Source of the DNA: an uncultured Pseudomonadota bacterium
GTDB taxonomy: Bacteria > Pseudomonadota > Gammaproteobacteria > Burkholderiales > SG8-39
Reading direction: 5' to 3'
DNA length: 64,000 nucleotides
Assembly: GCA_903829815.1 (NCBI GenBank)
Contig: CAIKRR010000032.1
Span: 1-64,000, forward strand
The position numbers and the translations under genes were made by a program. Below, piece by piece: positions 1-8,138 of this stretch (position 1 is its first letter; each line of letters starts with the position of its first letter). A model generated the notes under the pieces. It did no database searches. It was given only the letters and a program-made list of their open reading frames with translations, and was not told the DNA's origin.

Positions 1-3000
1 CGGCCCTGCTTCGTGGCCGGCGCAATCGGCCCGACCAACAAGACCGCCTCGATCTCGCCCGATGTGAACGATCCGGGCTTTCGCAACATCGACTTCGATG
101 CCCTGGTCAGTGCGTATGAGGAAGCGGTGCATGCGCTGATCGTTGGGGGTGTCGATCTGTTGCTGCTCGAGACCGTTTTCGACACGCTGAACGCCAAGGC
201 GGCTGTGTTCGCCATCGAGCAGGTCTTCGAGTCGCTCGGCCAGCGGCTCCCACTCATCATTTCGGGCACCATCACCGACCAGTCGGGACGCACTCTCACC
301 GGACAGACACCCGCCGCTTTCTGGTATTCGCTGCGGCATGCCAGGCCGCTGGCAGTGGGCTTCAACTGCGCGTTCGGTGCCCAGTTGATGCGCCCCTTCA
401 TCGAAGAGCTCTCAGGCATCGCCGAGACCTTCGTCAGTGCTTACCCCAATGCCGGCCTGCCCAATCCGCTGGCCGAAACCGGTTATGACGAGACACCGGT
501 GCAGACCGCCGAGTACCTGCGCGATTTCGTCGACAGCGGTTTCGTCAACATCGTCGGTGGCTGCTGCGGTACCACGCCCGAACACATCAGGGCCATCGCG
601 CAGGCTGTTGCCGGTCAGCCGCCACGCACGGTGCCCAAGCCCGCACCACGGCTACGTCTGTCGGGGCTCGAGGCCTTCGAGGTCGGGCCCGAATCGCTCT
701 TCGTCAACATCGGTGAACGCACCAACGTCACCGGTTCGAAGGCGTTTGCCCGCCTCATCCTCGCCGGTGACTACGCATCGGCACTCGCGGTCGCACGCCA
801 GCAGGTCGAGAACGGCGCGCAGGTGATCGACGTGAACATGGACGAGGCAATGCTCGACTCGGAGCGAGCCATGGTCACGTTCCTCAACCTGCTGGCGGCC
901 GAACCCGACATCTCGCGTGTGCCCGTGATGATCGACAGTTCGCGCTGGAGCGTGATTGAGGCAGGTCTGAAATGCGTGCAGGGAAAGTCGATCGTCAACT
1001 CGATATCCCTCAAGGAGGGCGAAGCGAGCTTTCTTGCTCAAGGAAAACTGGCGCGCCGCTATGGGGCTGCCGTCGTGGTGATGGGCTTTGACGAAGCCGG
1101 TCAGGCCGACACCTTCGAGCGCCGGATCTCGATCGCCGAGCGCAGCTACCGTCTGCTCATCGAACAGGTGGGCCTTGCGCCCGAAGACATCATCTTCGAC
1201 CCCAACATCTTCGCCGTGGCGACCGGACTCAGCGAACACGACAACTACGCGATCGACTTCATTCGGGCCACCCAGTGGATCCGCGCCCATCTGCCCCATG
1301 CGCAGATCTCCGGTGGCGTCTCGAACCTGTCGTTCTCGTTTCGCGGCAACGATCGAGTGCGCGAGGCGATGCACTCGGCCTTTCTCTTCCATGCGGTACG
1401 CGCGGGCATGAGCATGGGCATCGTCAACGCCGGGCAGTTGGTGGTGTACGAGAACCTGCCACCGGAACTGCTCGAGCCGATTGAAGACGTCATCTTCAAT
1501 CGGCGCGCCGATGCTACCGAGCGTCTGGTCAAGTTTGCCGAGACCGTGCGCCGCGAGGGTCGTGAAGCGGTCGAGTCCGACGCCGCCTGGCGCAGCCTGG
1601 GCGTGCGAGATCGCCTGTCACATGCACTGGTGCACGGCATCGCGACCCATGTGGTCGCAGACACCGAAGAGGCTCGCCTCACCGTGGCACGACCGATCGA
1701 GGTCATCGAAGGCCCGCTCATGGATGGCATGAGCGTCGTCGGCGACCTCTTCGGGGCCGGCAAGATGTTTCTGCCACAGGTGGTGAAATCGGCCCGCGTG
1801 ATGAAACAGGCCGTGGCGCACCTTGTGCCCTTCATCGAGGCCGAGAAGGCACGCGCGGGTGACACCCGCGCCAAGGGCCGCATCGTCATCGCCACCGTCA
1901 AGGGCGACGTGCACGATATCGGCAAGAACATCGTGGCCGTGGTGCTCCAGTGCAACAACTACGAGGTCATCAACCTCGGGGTCATGGTGCCGGCACAACG
2001 CATCATCCAGGTGGCAATCGAGGAACATGCCGACATCATCGGCCTGTCGGGCCTCATCACGCCGTCGCTCGAGGAAATGGCGCATGGGGCGCGCGAGATG
2101 CAGCGGGCGGGTCTGACGATTCCACTACTGATCGGCGGCGCCACCACCTCGCGGGTGCATACCGCCGTGAAGATTGCCCCGCACTATCCGGCAGGGGTCA
2201 CCGTCTACGTACCCGATGCTTCGCGTGCCGTTGGGGTGTGTTCGGCGCTTCTGTCTGACGAACAGCGTGAGGCCTGGATCAGCGATCTGCGGGCCGACTA
2301 TGAGCGCATCCGCACCCAGCACGCGAACCGTGTTGCTGCACCGCTCATGCCAATCGATGGCGCACGGGCAAACCGAACCGCAATCGACTGGCACGCCTGG
2401 CAGCCCCAGCCGCCGGCGCGCCCGGGACGACATGTCTGGACCGACTACCCGCTCGGTGACCTGGCCCCGGCCATCGACTGGAGCCCGTTCTTCCAGACCT
2501 GGGATCTGGCCGGCAGTTTCCCGCGCATTCTCGACGATGCGGTGGTCGGCACCCAAGCGCGTTCGGTCTACGCTGATGCCCGTCAAATGCTGCAATCGAT
2601 CATCGCCGGCAAGTGGCTGCAGGCCCGTGGCGTGATCCGGCTCGTGCCCGCCAATGCCGTGGGTGACGATATCGAAATCTATACCGATGAAACACGCACG
2701 ACAGTAGCGGGCACCTGGTACAACCTGCGTCAGCAATCGCCCAAGGCGGCTGATCGCAGCAATCTGTGCCTGGCTGATTTCGTCGCACCAAAGTCCTCGG
2801 GCATCGCCGATTACATCGGCCTGTTTGCCGTCACGGCCGGCATCGCGACCGAAGCGCGCGAGCGCATCTTCGAAGCCGCCCATGATGACTACAGCGCCAT
2901 CATGTTCAAGGCGCTCGCCGACCGTCTGGCTGAAGCCTTTGCCGAGCATCTGCACCAGCGGGTACGTCGCGAACTCTGGGGCTATGCACCCGATGAATCG

Positions 3001-3324
3001 CTTGAAATCGCCGACCTGATCGCCGAGCGCTACCAGGGCATTCGTCCTGCGCCCGGCTACCCTGCCTGCCCCGATCACTGCGCCAAGGACATGCTGTTCG
3101 AGCTGCTCGATGCGCGCAGCATCGGGATGGAACTCACCGAGAGCTTCGCCATGACACCAGCGGCGAGCGTTGCCGGCTTCTATCTGGCGCACCCGCAGAG
3201 TCAGTACTTTGCGGTCGGCCGCATCGATCGCGATCAGGTCAATGACTATGCCCGCCGCCAGGGCGCCGACCCGGTCCAGACCGAGCGCTGGCTTGCACCT
3301 GTGCTGGGCTACGATCCGGCCTGA
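1..3324 (+). CDS. metH: Cobalamin-dependent methionine synthase, 5' end cut by window
   Basis: Transfers the methyl group of 5-methyltetrahydrofolate to homocysteine through cob(I)alamin, making methionine. The frame is open from base 1, so the gene starts upstream; 1107 residues are visible against about 1230 in the family. Domains run in order: the rest of the homocysteine-binding barrel with its zinc-ligand GGCCGTTP motif (about nt 556-580), the pterin-binding barrel ([13 protein letters not shown]), the four-helix cap, the B12-binding Rossmann domain with DVHDIGKN at 1906-1929 (the His is the lower cobalt ligand), and the C-terminal AdoMet reactivation domain ([11 protein letters not shown]). 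All modules expected downstream of the truncation are present and uninterrupted. Any upstream riboswitch would lie outside the window. Confidence 0.97.
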   Translation, partial: RPCFVAGAIGPTNKTASISPDVNDPGFRNIDFDALVSAYEEAVHALIVGGVDLLLLETVFDTLNAKAAVFAIEQVFESLGQRLPLIISGTITDQSGRTLTGQTPAAFWYSLRHARPLAVGFNCAFGAQLMRPFIEELSGIAETFVSAYPNAGLPNPLAETGYDETPVQTAEYLRDFVDSGFVNIVGGCCGTTPEHIRAIAQAVAGQPPRTVPKPAPRLRLSGLEAFEVGPESLFVNIGERTNVTGSKAFARLILAGDYASALAVARQQVENGAQVIDVNMDEAMLDSERAMVTFLNLLAAEPDISRVPVMIDSSRWSVIEAGLKCVQGKSIVNSISLKEGEASFLAQGKLARRYGAAVVVMGFDEAGQADTFERRISIAERSYRLLIEQVGLAPEDIIFDPNIFAVATGLSEHDNYAIDFIRATQWIRAHLPHAQISGGVSNLSFSFRGNDRVREAMHSAFLFHAVRAGMSMGIVNAGQLVVYENLPPELLEPIEDVIFNRRADATERLVKFAETVRREGREAVESDAAWRSLGVRDRLSHALVHGIATHVVADTEEARLTVARPIEVIEGPLMDGMSVVGDLFGAGKMFLPQVVKSARVMKQAVAHLVPFIEAEKARAGDTRAKGRIVIATVKGDVHDIGKNIVAVVLQCNNYEVINLGVMVPAQRIIQVAIEEHADIIGLSGLITPSLEEMAHGAREMQRAGLTIPLLIGGATTSRVHTAVKIAPHYPAGVTVYVPDASRAVGVCSALLSDEQREAWISDLRADYERIRTQHANRVAAPLMPIDGARANRTAIDWHAWQPQPPARPGRHVWTDYPLGDLAPAIDWSPFFQTWDLAGSFPRILDDAVVGTQARSVYADARQMLQSIIAGKWLQARGVIRLVPANAVGDDIEIYTDETRTTVAGTWYNLRQQSPKAADRSNLCLADFVAPKSSGIADYIGLFAVTAGIATEARERIFEAAHDDYSAIMFKALADRLAEAFAEHLHQRVRRELWGYAPDESLEIADLIAERYQGIRPAPGYPACPDHCAKDMLFELLDARSIGMELTESFAMTPAASVAGFYLAHPQSQYFAVGRIDRDQVNDYARRQGADPVQTERWLAPVLGYDPA

Positions 3325-3461
3325 GTCAGGGCCTGGACAGGGCACGAGCAGCTCGAACCATCGCGCAAACGCCACCGGTACGACGGCATCAACCCCGCGG
3401 TTTGACCGATAATCGGGAACCCGGCGCCGCCGGCCCTTCTCATTACCTTACCGAGGACGCA

Positions 3462-3809
3462 ATGAACATCATCCGTCATGAACCGGGCGCCATCCTGTCG
3501 TCAGCCGTCGAATACGGCAACCTGGTCTTCGTCGCCGGCACGGTCGCCGATGACACTACCCAGGACGCAGAAGGTCAGGCACGTCAGATTCTGGCCCAGA
3601 TCGATGCCCTGCTCGCCAAGGCGGGCACCAACAAGTCGCGCATCCTCATGGCCAACATCTGGGTCACCGACATCCGCAATCGTGACGGTGTCAACAAGGC
3701 CTGGCTCGCCTGGGTGGACCCGGCCAATACGCCGGCCCGCGCAACCGTCGAAGCCAAGCTCGCCGGCCCGGACATGCTGGTCGAGATCTCCTGCATCGCC
3801 GGCAAGTGA
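3462..3809 (+). CDS. Rid family (YjgF/YER057c/UK114) protein
   Basis: A 115-residue Rid-fold protein. Archetypal RidA deaminates reactive enamine/imine intermediates released by PLP enzymes, and it acts as a cytoplasmic trimer. The conserved active-site block ARATVEA and the C-terminal VEISCIA are present, so the key Arg and Glu positions look intact. The ATG at 3462 is chosen because a GAGG lies a few bases upstream and the protein then starts at the usual family position; an upstream in-frame extension to 3402 has no family support. The N-terminus is shorter than archetypal RidA, so another Rid subfamily is possible. Its stop overlaps the next gene's start (GTGA), implying translational coupling. 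Confidence 0.88.
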   Translation: MNIIRHEPGAILSSAVEYGNLVFVAGTVADDTTQDAEGQARQILAQIDALLAKAGTNKSRILMANIWVTDIRNRDGVNKAWLAWVDPANTPARATVEAKLAGPDMLVEISCIAGK

Positions 3810-4417
3810 AGAGCGGCCAGCGGACCGCGGGCATGCACCCGCGGCCGCGGTGGCCGGCGCTGACAGCAAGCCTGGTCCTTGCCGGGCTTGCGCTGGCCGC
3901 CTGCAGTCCTGCACTCGACTGGCGTACCTTCAGCTGGCCGCAGGGCGGGTTCAGTGTGCTCCTGCCGGGCAAGCCGGTCGAAGACACGCGCGAAGTCGAT
4001 GTGGGCGCGCTGAAACTGACGCTGCACCTGTTTTCGGTGCGAGTCGAAGAAGGCATCTGGGCGGCTGGGTATGCCGATCTGCCGCCCGGCCTTGCTCTGG
4101 CCGGCCGCGAGCAACTGCTCGTCGACGCGGAAAACGCCTACCGTCGCAATGTCGGGGCGGCCATGCCTGCAGCGGATGCCGCGGCCCATGCAGCGTCGAA
4201 CACGGTCTCGAGTACCGCCAGCGACGCTACCGGTCTGCTGTGTCGCAACGTCGAGGCGCGCGGACAAGCGGCCCGGCATGATCTCGTATTGAGTGCCCGC
4301 CTGTGTGCGAGCACTGCCCGTTACTACCCGCTGATCTCGATTGGCCCGGCGGTCGCCTCGTCGGGAACCGCAACGAGCGACATCGCAAGCTTTCTTGCCT
4401 CATTGCGGGTGGAGTAG
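3806..4417 (+). CDS. Predicted lipoprotein of unknown function
   Basis: A 203-residue protein with a hydrophobic N-terminal segment ending in a lipobox (LALAAC, Cys33 from the GTG start), so it should be exported and lipid-anchored. The mature part starts with a motif of the type WPQGGFSVLLPGKP, common in small secreted proteins of unknown role, and has an Ala/Ser-rich stretch around residues 120-145. I do not recognise a family. The GTG start overlaps the Rid gene stop by 4 bp; an ATG at 3833 would give a more usual 24-residue signal peptide and is a real alternative. Confidence 0.75.
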   Translation: MKSGQRTAGMHPRPRWPALTASLVLAGLALAACSPALDWRTFSWPQGGFSVLLPGKPVEDTREVDVGALKLTLHLFSVRVEEGIWAAGYADLPPGLALAGREQLLVDAENAYRRNVGAAMPAADAAAHAASNTVSSTASDATGLLCRNVEARGQAARHDLVLSARLCASTARYYPLISIGPAVASSGTATSDIASFLASLRVE

Positions 4418-4489
4418 CGAGATCAGGATCGCCTGGCAGTTCCGCAACGGCGCGGGGGAGAGCGTGGGCAGAAGGTCAGACTGAAAAAG

Positions 4490-4516
4490 ACGGGATCCCC
4501 GCGAGGGGGATCCCGT
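4490..4516 (-). terminator. Rho-independent terminator of the small-protein operon
   Basis: An 11-bp perfect inverted repeat (ACGGGATCCCC / GGGGATCCCGT) with a 5-base loop. Read on the minus strand it is followed at once by CTTTTT. No T-tract follows on the plus strand, so it is oriented to end transcription coming from 4914-4573, about 57 bp downstream of that stop codon. This independently supports a real minus-strand transcript in a region where coding calls are otherwise uncertain. Confidence 0.85.
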
Positions 4517-4572
4517 CAGTACGGCGATGCAGCGGAAAGAAGCACGTCAAGGGCACAACGAAGAGGTGACTC

Positions 4573-4914
4573 TCAGGGCGACGCGGCACGACGGCCGGGT
4601 CGGGCACCGGATTTCGAGGCAGCCGAGTTCGCAACGCGCGACGTCGCACCCGCCGATGGCCTGCGCACGGCAGACCGTCGCGTTGGCACGCGCCGCAACG
4701 GTTGCCGCCGCCACAGTCGCGACAGGCGACCCGAAAAGCGCACGCCCCACAGGCGCAGGCCCGACAGATGCCTGCCAGCACGACGGGCGTGACGGCGCAA
4801 CTGCGCGATGCACCAGGGCAGGCCCGACACCACCAGCGCACGCACGCCCTCCTGCAGGCGCACCAGACACCAGGCAAGCAGCACCACCCAGAGAATGGAC
4901 TCGATGATCCTCAT
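4573..4914 (-). CDS. Small arginine-rich membrane protein, unknown
   Basis: A 113-residue protein starting MRIIESILWVVLLAWCLV: one short N-terminal transmembrane or amphipathic helix, then a strongly basic Arg-rich body (RRHARRAGRHLSGL, RRQPLRRVPTRR) and an Ala/Ser/Pro tail. No family recognised. Support for it being a gene: its ATG overlaps the stop of the upstream small gene by 4 bp (ATGA), both have the same layout, and a T-tailed hairpin follows 57 bp after its stop. Against it: overlapping frames are open here because of high GC, and the composition is biased. An in-frame extension to 5031 exists but would run through the upstream gene. Confidence 0.5.
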   Translation of the reverse strand: MRIIESILWVVLLAWCLVRLQEGVRALVVSGLPWCIAQLRRHARRAGRHLSGLRLWGVRFSGRLSRLWRRQPLRRVPTRRSAVRRPSAGATSRVANSAASKSGARPGRRAASP

Positions 4915-5249
4915 GATGGCTCGCGCCCAGCGTCGACTGATGCAACGGTCGTCCGACGCTTGCGTGTACGGCGCCTGCTGCCAGGCACGGCCGGGGCTTG
5001 CGCAACGCCGGTGGCAGGCTCGGACACACACGGCGCGGCATCAACGTCGCCTGGCTTCCTGATCGGGCCAGGCCGATCGCCCGGCTCGACATGAGCGAGG
5101 GGGCTGCGCGCCTTGCGCAGCCGACGAAGGCGACGCAAGTGGCGCTGCAGGACCAGCAGCAGTTTGGGAGAGTGGTGAAAGAAGAAATCAAACAATTTGA
5201 TCAGCGATGCAACGATGATGAGTTCAGGTTCGTAATCATGAAATTCCAT
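4911..5249 (-). CDS. Small basic protein with hydrophobic N-terminus, unknown
   Basis: A 112-residue protein. The N-terminal part (ELIIVASLIKLFDFFFHHSP) is hydrophobic and probably membrane-associated. It is followed by Leu/Arg repeats (LQRHLRRLRRLRK) and a Pro/Arg-rich tail. The start at 5249 is preceded by GGAG six bases before the ATG. The first third has lower GC and more A/T-ending codons than the surroundings. The stop overlaps the next gene by 4 bp, making a probable two-gene operon. I cannot assign a function; a membrane-anchored nucleic-acid- or lipid-binding role is only a guess from charge. Confidence 0.5.
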   Translation of the reverse strand: MEFHDYEPELIIVASLIKLFDFFFHHSPKLLLVLQRHLRRLRRLRKARSPLAHVEPGDRPGPIRKPGDVDAAPCVSEPATGVAQAPAVPGSRRRTRKRRTTVASVDAGREPS

Positions 5250-5708
5250 GCGAGGCTCCGATGCGAAGTGACAGCGATCGGCGCGAACGCAAACCATGCG
5301 CCCGATGCGGGCGATGGCAACGCCCGTACCGGGTGGATGGAGAAGATGACCTTGAGACGATGACTCGGGCGGCACGGTATTCAGTGCGTGCGAGCGGAGG
5401 ACACGGACAACACTGACCAGACGGCAATCAGCGGGGGGTGGAAGCGGCGAGACCAAACCGTGCGACACGATGGATGAAACGCGTCGAACGATCGGGGGCG
5501 ACAGGAGAACAGAACGACGGAAAGGACACAACGAGGGAATAAGGGAACGACGGAAAGAACGGATACGAATGGCCAGTTCGCAGGTTCGGTCGCAAGGACA
5601 CAGGCTCAAAAGCGGTCGGAGCGCATCAGCCGCTCCAGAAAGGCAGAGCGTGGGCGGGCAACCGCTTCAGGTCAAGATCAGGCGCCAGCAGGCGCCCGAT
5701 CACATCAC
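5250..5708. other. 459-bp gene-free gap with purine-rich tract
   Basis: No convincing gene on either strand. The likely contents are the leader and promoter of the minus-strand small-protein operon and the tail of the aromatic operon. Around 5500-5575 the plus strand is strongly purine-rich, with a 13-bp direct repeat GAACGACGGAAAG at 5512-5524 and 5545-5557. A 6-bp hairpin (CGGGCG/CGCCCG) sits at 5308-5326. I could not place a confident promoter. Confidence 0.5.
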
Positions 5709-7325
5709 TCAGCGCGCGATGGACGCCGGTGACTGTTCGGCAAGCAGCAATTCACGCAAGCGGAAACGCTGCACCTTGCCGGTCGGCGTACGCGGCAACT
5801 CGTCAATCTGGCGTATCCAGCGCGGCAGACTGTGACGCGGCAAGCGCGCACGCAGCGCGGTCTCCAGAAGCGCAAGGACATCATCCCGAGCGGCTTGAGC
5901 GTCAGCGGAACCGTCGAGGTTCACGCGATCGGCAGCGGGCACGATGAAGAGCCCGAGTCGATCGAATCCATCCTGATCCGGCGCGACCACGCAAGCAGCC
6001 TCGCTGGCCAGGCCCGCAGCCAGTGCCGCCTCCTCGACCTCGCCAGGCTTCACCCACTGACCGGCCACCTTGAGCAATTCATCGGCGCGGCCCTGATGCC
6101 AGAAGTGCCCTTCGGCGTCGCAGGTGAACAGATCGTTGGTACAGAACCAGGCGCCCTCGAACGAGCGCGCGTTGAATTCATCGCGGTGATAACGCAGGGC
6201 TATTGTCGGGTGACGCAACCAGAGCACCCCCGGTTCGCCCGGCGGCACGCCAGCACCGGCGTGATCGCGCAGATCAACCACCACACCGGGCAGAAGTTCA
6301 CCGCAACTACCCAGCCGCTCCCGCCCAGGGTAATGGGCGATGGCGTTGCAGTAGGTCTCCGACATCCCGTAGCACGCAGACAGCGGGCGGCCGCTGGCTG
6401 CTTCCCACTCGGTGGCGACGGCATCGGGCACCCGCTCGCCCCCGGTATAGAAGAAGTCGACATCCCGGAAGGGCGCAAGTCGCGACGGGTCGAGCGCAAG
6501 CAGACGTCGGAAGAAACTCGGTACGCTCATGACGATGCGCGGTGCATGGCGTGCCGTCTGCTCGGCGACCCGCTCAGGCTCGGCCCAGGCCGCGTTGAGT
6601 ACTGTAACGGCACCCATGGCCAGAGGACCGAGCAGGGCATTGTCGAGCGCAAAGGCAAAAAAGAGCTTGGAGGTGGAGAGCACGGTGTCGCCAGCGCCGA
6701 TGCCGACCACCTCGCGCAGAAGCTTGCCTGAGGCAGCACAACTGGCATGCGAATGCACGATGCCTTTGGGCGGACCCGTGGTCCCCGACGAATACAGCCA
6801 GAACGCGGGTGAATCGGACAGACAGGGCACGCTGGCCTCGCGCTCAGGCGCACTGGTACAGGCCTGTGCGAACTCGCTGCACAGAAGGCGGCGTGCGCCC
6901 GCTGCCGCGGGCGCCGCGCCAACCAGATCGACCAGCGTGTCCTCGACCAGCCACAGCGTGGCCGCACTGTCGGTAGCAATGAAGGCGTAGTGGGCAGAGG
7001 ACAGGCGCGTATTGATCGCCATCGGCACCGCACCAAGCTTCATGGCCCCCAGAAAGGCAGCGCACCAATGCTCCCCATCGTTCATCACGATCGCGACACG
7101 ATCACCCTTGCCGACCCCGGCCGCATCGATCACGCCCGCTGCCTGCGCGATCAGTCGTCGCAGGGCGGCGTGGGTGAACACAGCCGGCTCGGTGCCCGCA
7201 CCGGCATCGGCCCCGTAGGTGATGAGGGCCGACTCATCGAGTCGGCTCAGCCCAAGGCGCAGAATCTCGTCACAGGCGTTCAACGTTGCGCTCCGGGCAC
7301 CGAGGCTGGGGTCTTGAAAAGGCAC
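5709..7325 (-). CDS. Benzoate-CoA-ligase-like acyl/aryl-CoA synthetase (AMP-forming)
   Basis: A 538-residue ANL-superfamily enzyme that would activate a carboxylic acid through an acyl-AMP to its CoA thioester. The P-loop-like motif YSSGTTGPPKG is at residues 178-188, GMSET (aromatic/AMP-binding) near 320, and the C-terminal catalytic-lysine motif PTGKVQR near 516. The segment after the P-loop (VHSHAS, then FFAFALDNALLGPL) resembles benzoate-CoA ligases more than fatty-acyl-CoA ligases, which suggests an aromatic or short cyclic substrate; the exact acid is unknown. It is the last gene of the minus-strand operon, starting directly next to the oxygenase stop. Confidence 0.88.
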   Translation of the reverse strand: MPFQDPSLGARSATLNACDEILRLGLSRLDESALITYGADAGAGTEPAVFTHAALRRLIAQAAGVIDAAGVGKGDRVAIVMNDGEHWCAAFLGAMKLGAVPMAINTRLSSAHYAFIATDSAATLWLVEDTLVDLVGAAPAAAGARRLLCSEFAQACTSAPEREASVPCLSDSPAFWLYSSGTTGPPKGIVHSHASCAASGKLLREVVGIGAGDTVLSTSKLFFAFALDNALLGPLAMGAVTVLNAAWAEPERVAEQTARHAPRIVMSVPSFFRRLLALDPSRLAPFRDVDFFYTGGERVPDAVATEWEAASGRPLSACYGMSETYCNAIAHYPGRERLGSCGELLPGVVVDLRDHAGAGVPPGEPGVLWLRHPTIALRYHRDEFNARSFEGAWFCTNDLFTCDAEGHFWHQGRADELLKVAGQWVKPGEVEEAALAAGLASEAACVVAPDQDGFDRLGLFIVPAADRVNLDGSADAQAARDDVLALLETALRARLPRHSLPRWIRQIDELPRTPTGKVQRFRLRELLLAEQSPASIAR

Positions 7326-8045
7326 TCAGTGCAGCATTTCTGCGGGCAACTCGGGCAAGGTGAGGCCGAGGTCAGCTGCTGCGGCGCTCGCGCGCGCGAC
7401 ATAGTCGGCCCGCATGTCCTCGTTGGTGCGCAGCTTGATCCCGAACTCGCGGAAGATCGCGTTGTTCTTCGAGCGCGACGCACCGAAGAAGGCCGGCACC
7501 ACCGGGAACACCCGGTTCACTGCGGCCTGGAAACGTGCCTTGCTCTCAGGGTCCTTCAACAGCTCGCGGCCAAACTGCATGCCGAAATCGTGGTGAAACT
7601 TCTCCTCCGGCATGGTGCTGCGGGCCAGGTTGCGCAAGGGCAGGAAGCTGCAGTGGAGCAGATCTTCGACCTGAAGGATCTCTGCCAGATCGCCAAATGC
7701 CTTGATCGCGACGAACTCTTCCCAGGTGGTCAACGGAAAGTCGAACATCGACAAGGGCTTCTTGGCGGTCTTCTCCGGCAGCATGCGGTCCTCGTCAATG
7801 CCGATCTGACGACCCAGATCAAAGAACTTGCAGTGGTGGCCATACTCTTCCATGGCAACCCGGCAGGTCAGCCACTTGGCATAAGGATGCGGCGCGAGCG
7901 CGACGGCAGGCTCATCGAACACGCGCGCGCCCTGCAGTTCGTTGATCGCGTGGCTCACCACCAGCTTCTCGATCGAGTTGCGGTACTCGGGGCTTTGCTG
8001 TGCAAAGTCCTGCGTCGTCTTCACTTGCGGATAGGCGTCAGCCAT
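7326..8045 (-). CDS. PaaA-like di-iron acyl-CoA oxygenase subunit
   Basis: A 239-residue four-helix-bundle protein of the phenylacetyl-CoA epoxidase (PaaA/PaaC, ferritin-like) family. The expected carboxylate/His iron ligands can be picked out: Glu36, the Glu67-x-x-His70 pair in EEYGHH, Glu122, and the Glu148-x-x-His151 pair in EEKFHH, each at a spacing matching PaaA. It would insert oxygen into a CoA-bound substrate using electrons from the reductase at the operon head. PaaA is normally about 300 residues and needs PaaC plus PaaB/D/E; none of those is present here, so this looks like a single-component oxygenase more like BoxB in logic. Substrate unknown. Confidence 0.82.
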   Translation of the reverse strand: MADAYPQVKTTQDFAQQSPEYRNSIEKLVVSHAINELQGARVFDEPAVALAPHPYAKWLTCRVAMEEYGHHCKFFDLGRQIGIDEDRMLPEKTAKKPLSMFDFPLTTWEEFVAIKAFGDLAEILQVEDLLHCSFLPLRNLARSTMPEEKFHHDFGMQFGRELLKDPESKARFQAAVNRVFPVVPAFFGASRSKNNAIFREFGIKLRTNEDMRADYVARASAAAADLGLTLPELPAEMLH

Positions 8046-8138
8046 GGTGTTTCTCCTGTCTGTAAACGGGTAAGGAAATGCGGTTATGCAGATGCAGTTG
8101 TGCGGCGATGTGTATCGAGAGCTGGCAGCGTCGGGGAT

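Noticed and set aside
2125-3375. 416-codon minus-strand open frame across the metH 3' end
   Set aside because: Antisense to the conserved AdoMet-binding domain of metH; no recognisable motif or ribosome-binding site.
4547-5191. 214-codon minus-strand frame in the small-protein region
   Set aside because: Cys/Ala/Ser-rich translation with no hydrophobic or conserved pattern. The other two minus-strand frames have coupled starts and a ribosome-binding site and explain the region better.
5470-5835. 121-codon plus-strand frame in the gene-free gap
   Set aside because: Half of it is antisense to the CoA ligase 3' end and the rest is the purine-rich tract (Arg/Glu/Lys low complexity); no start signal.
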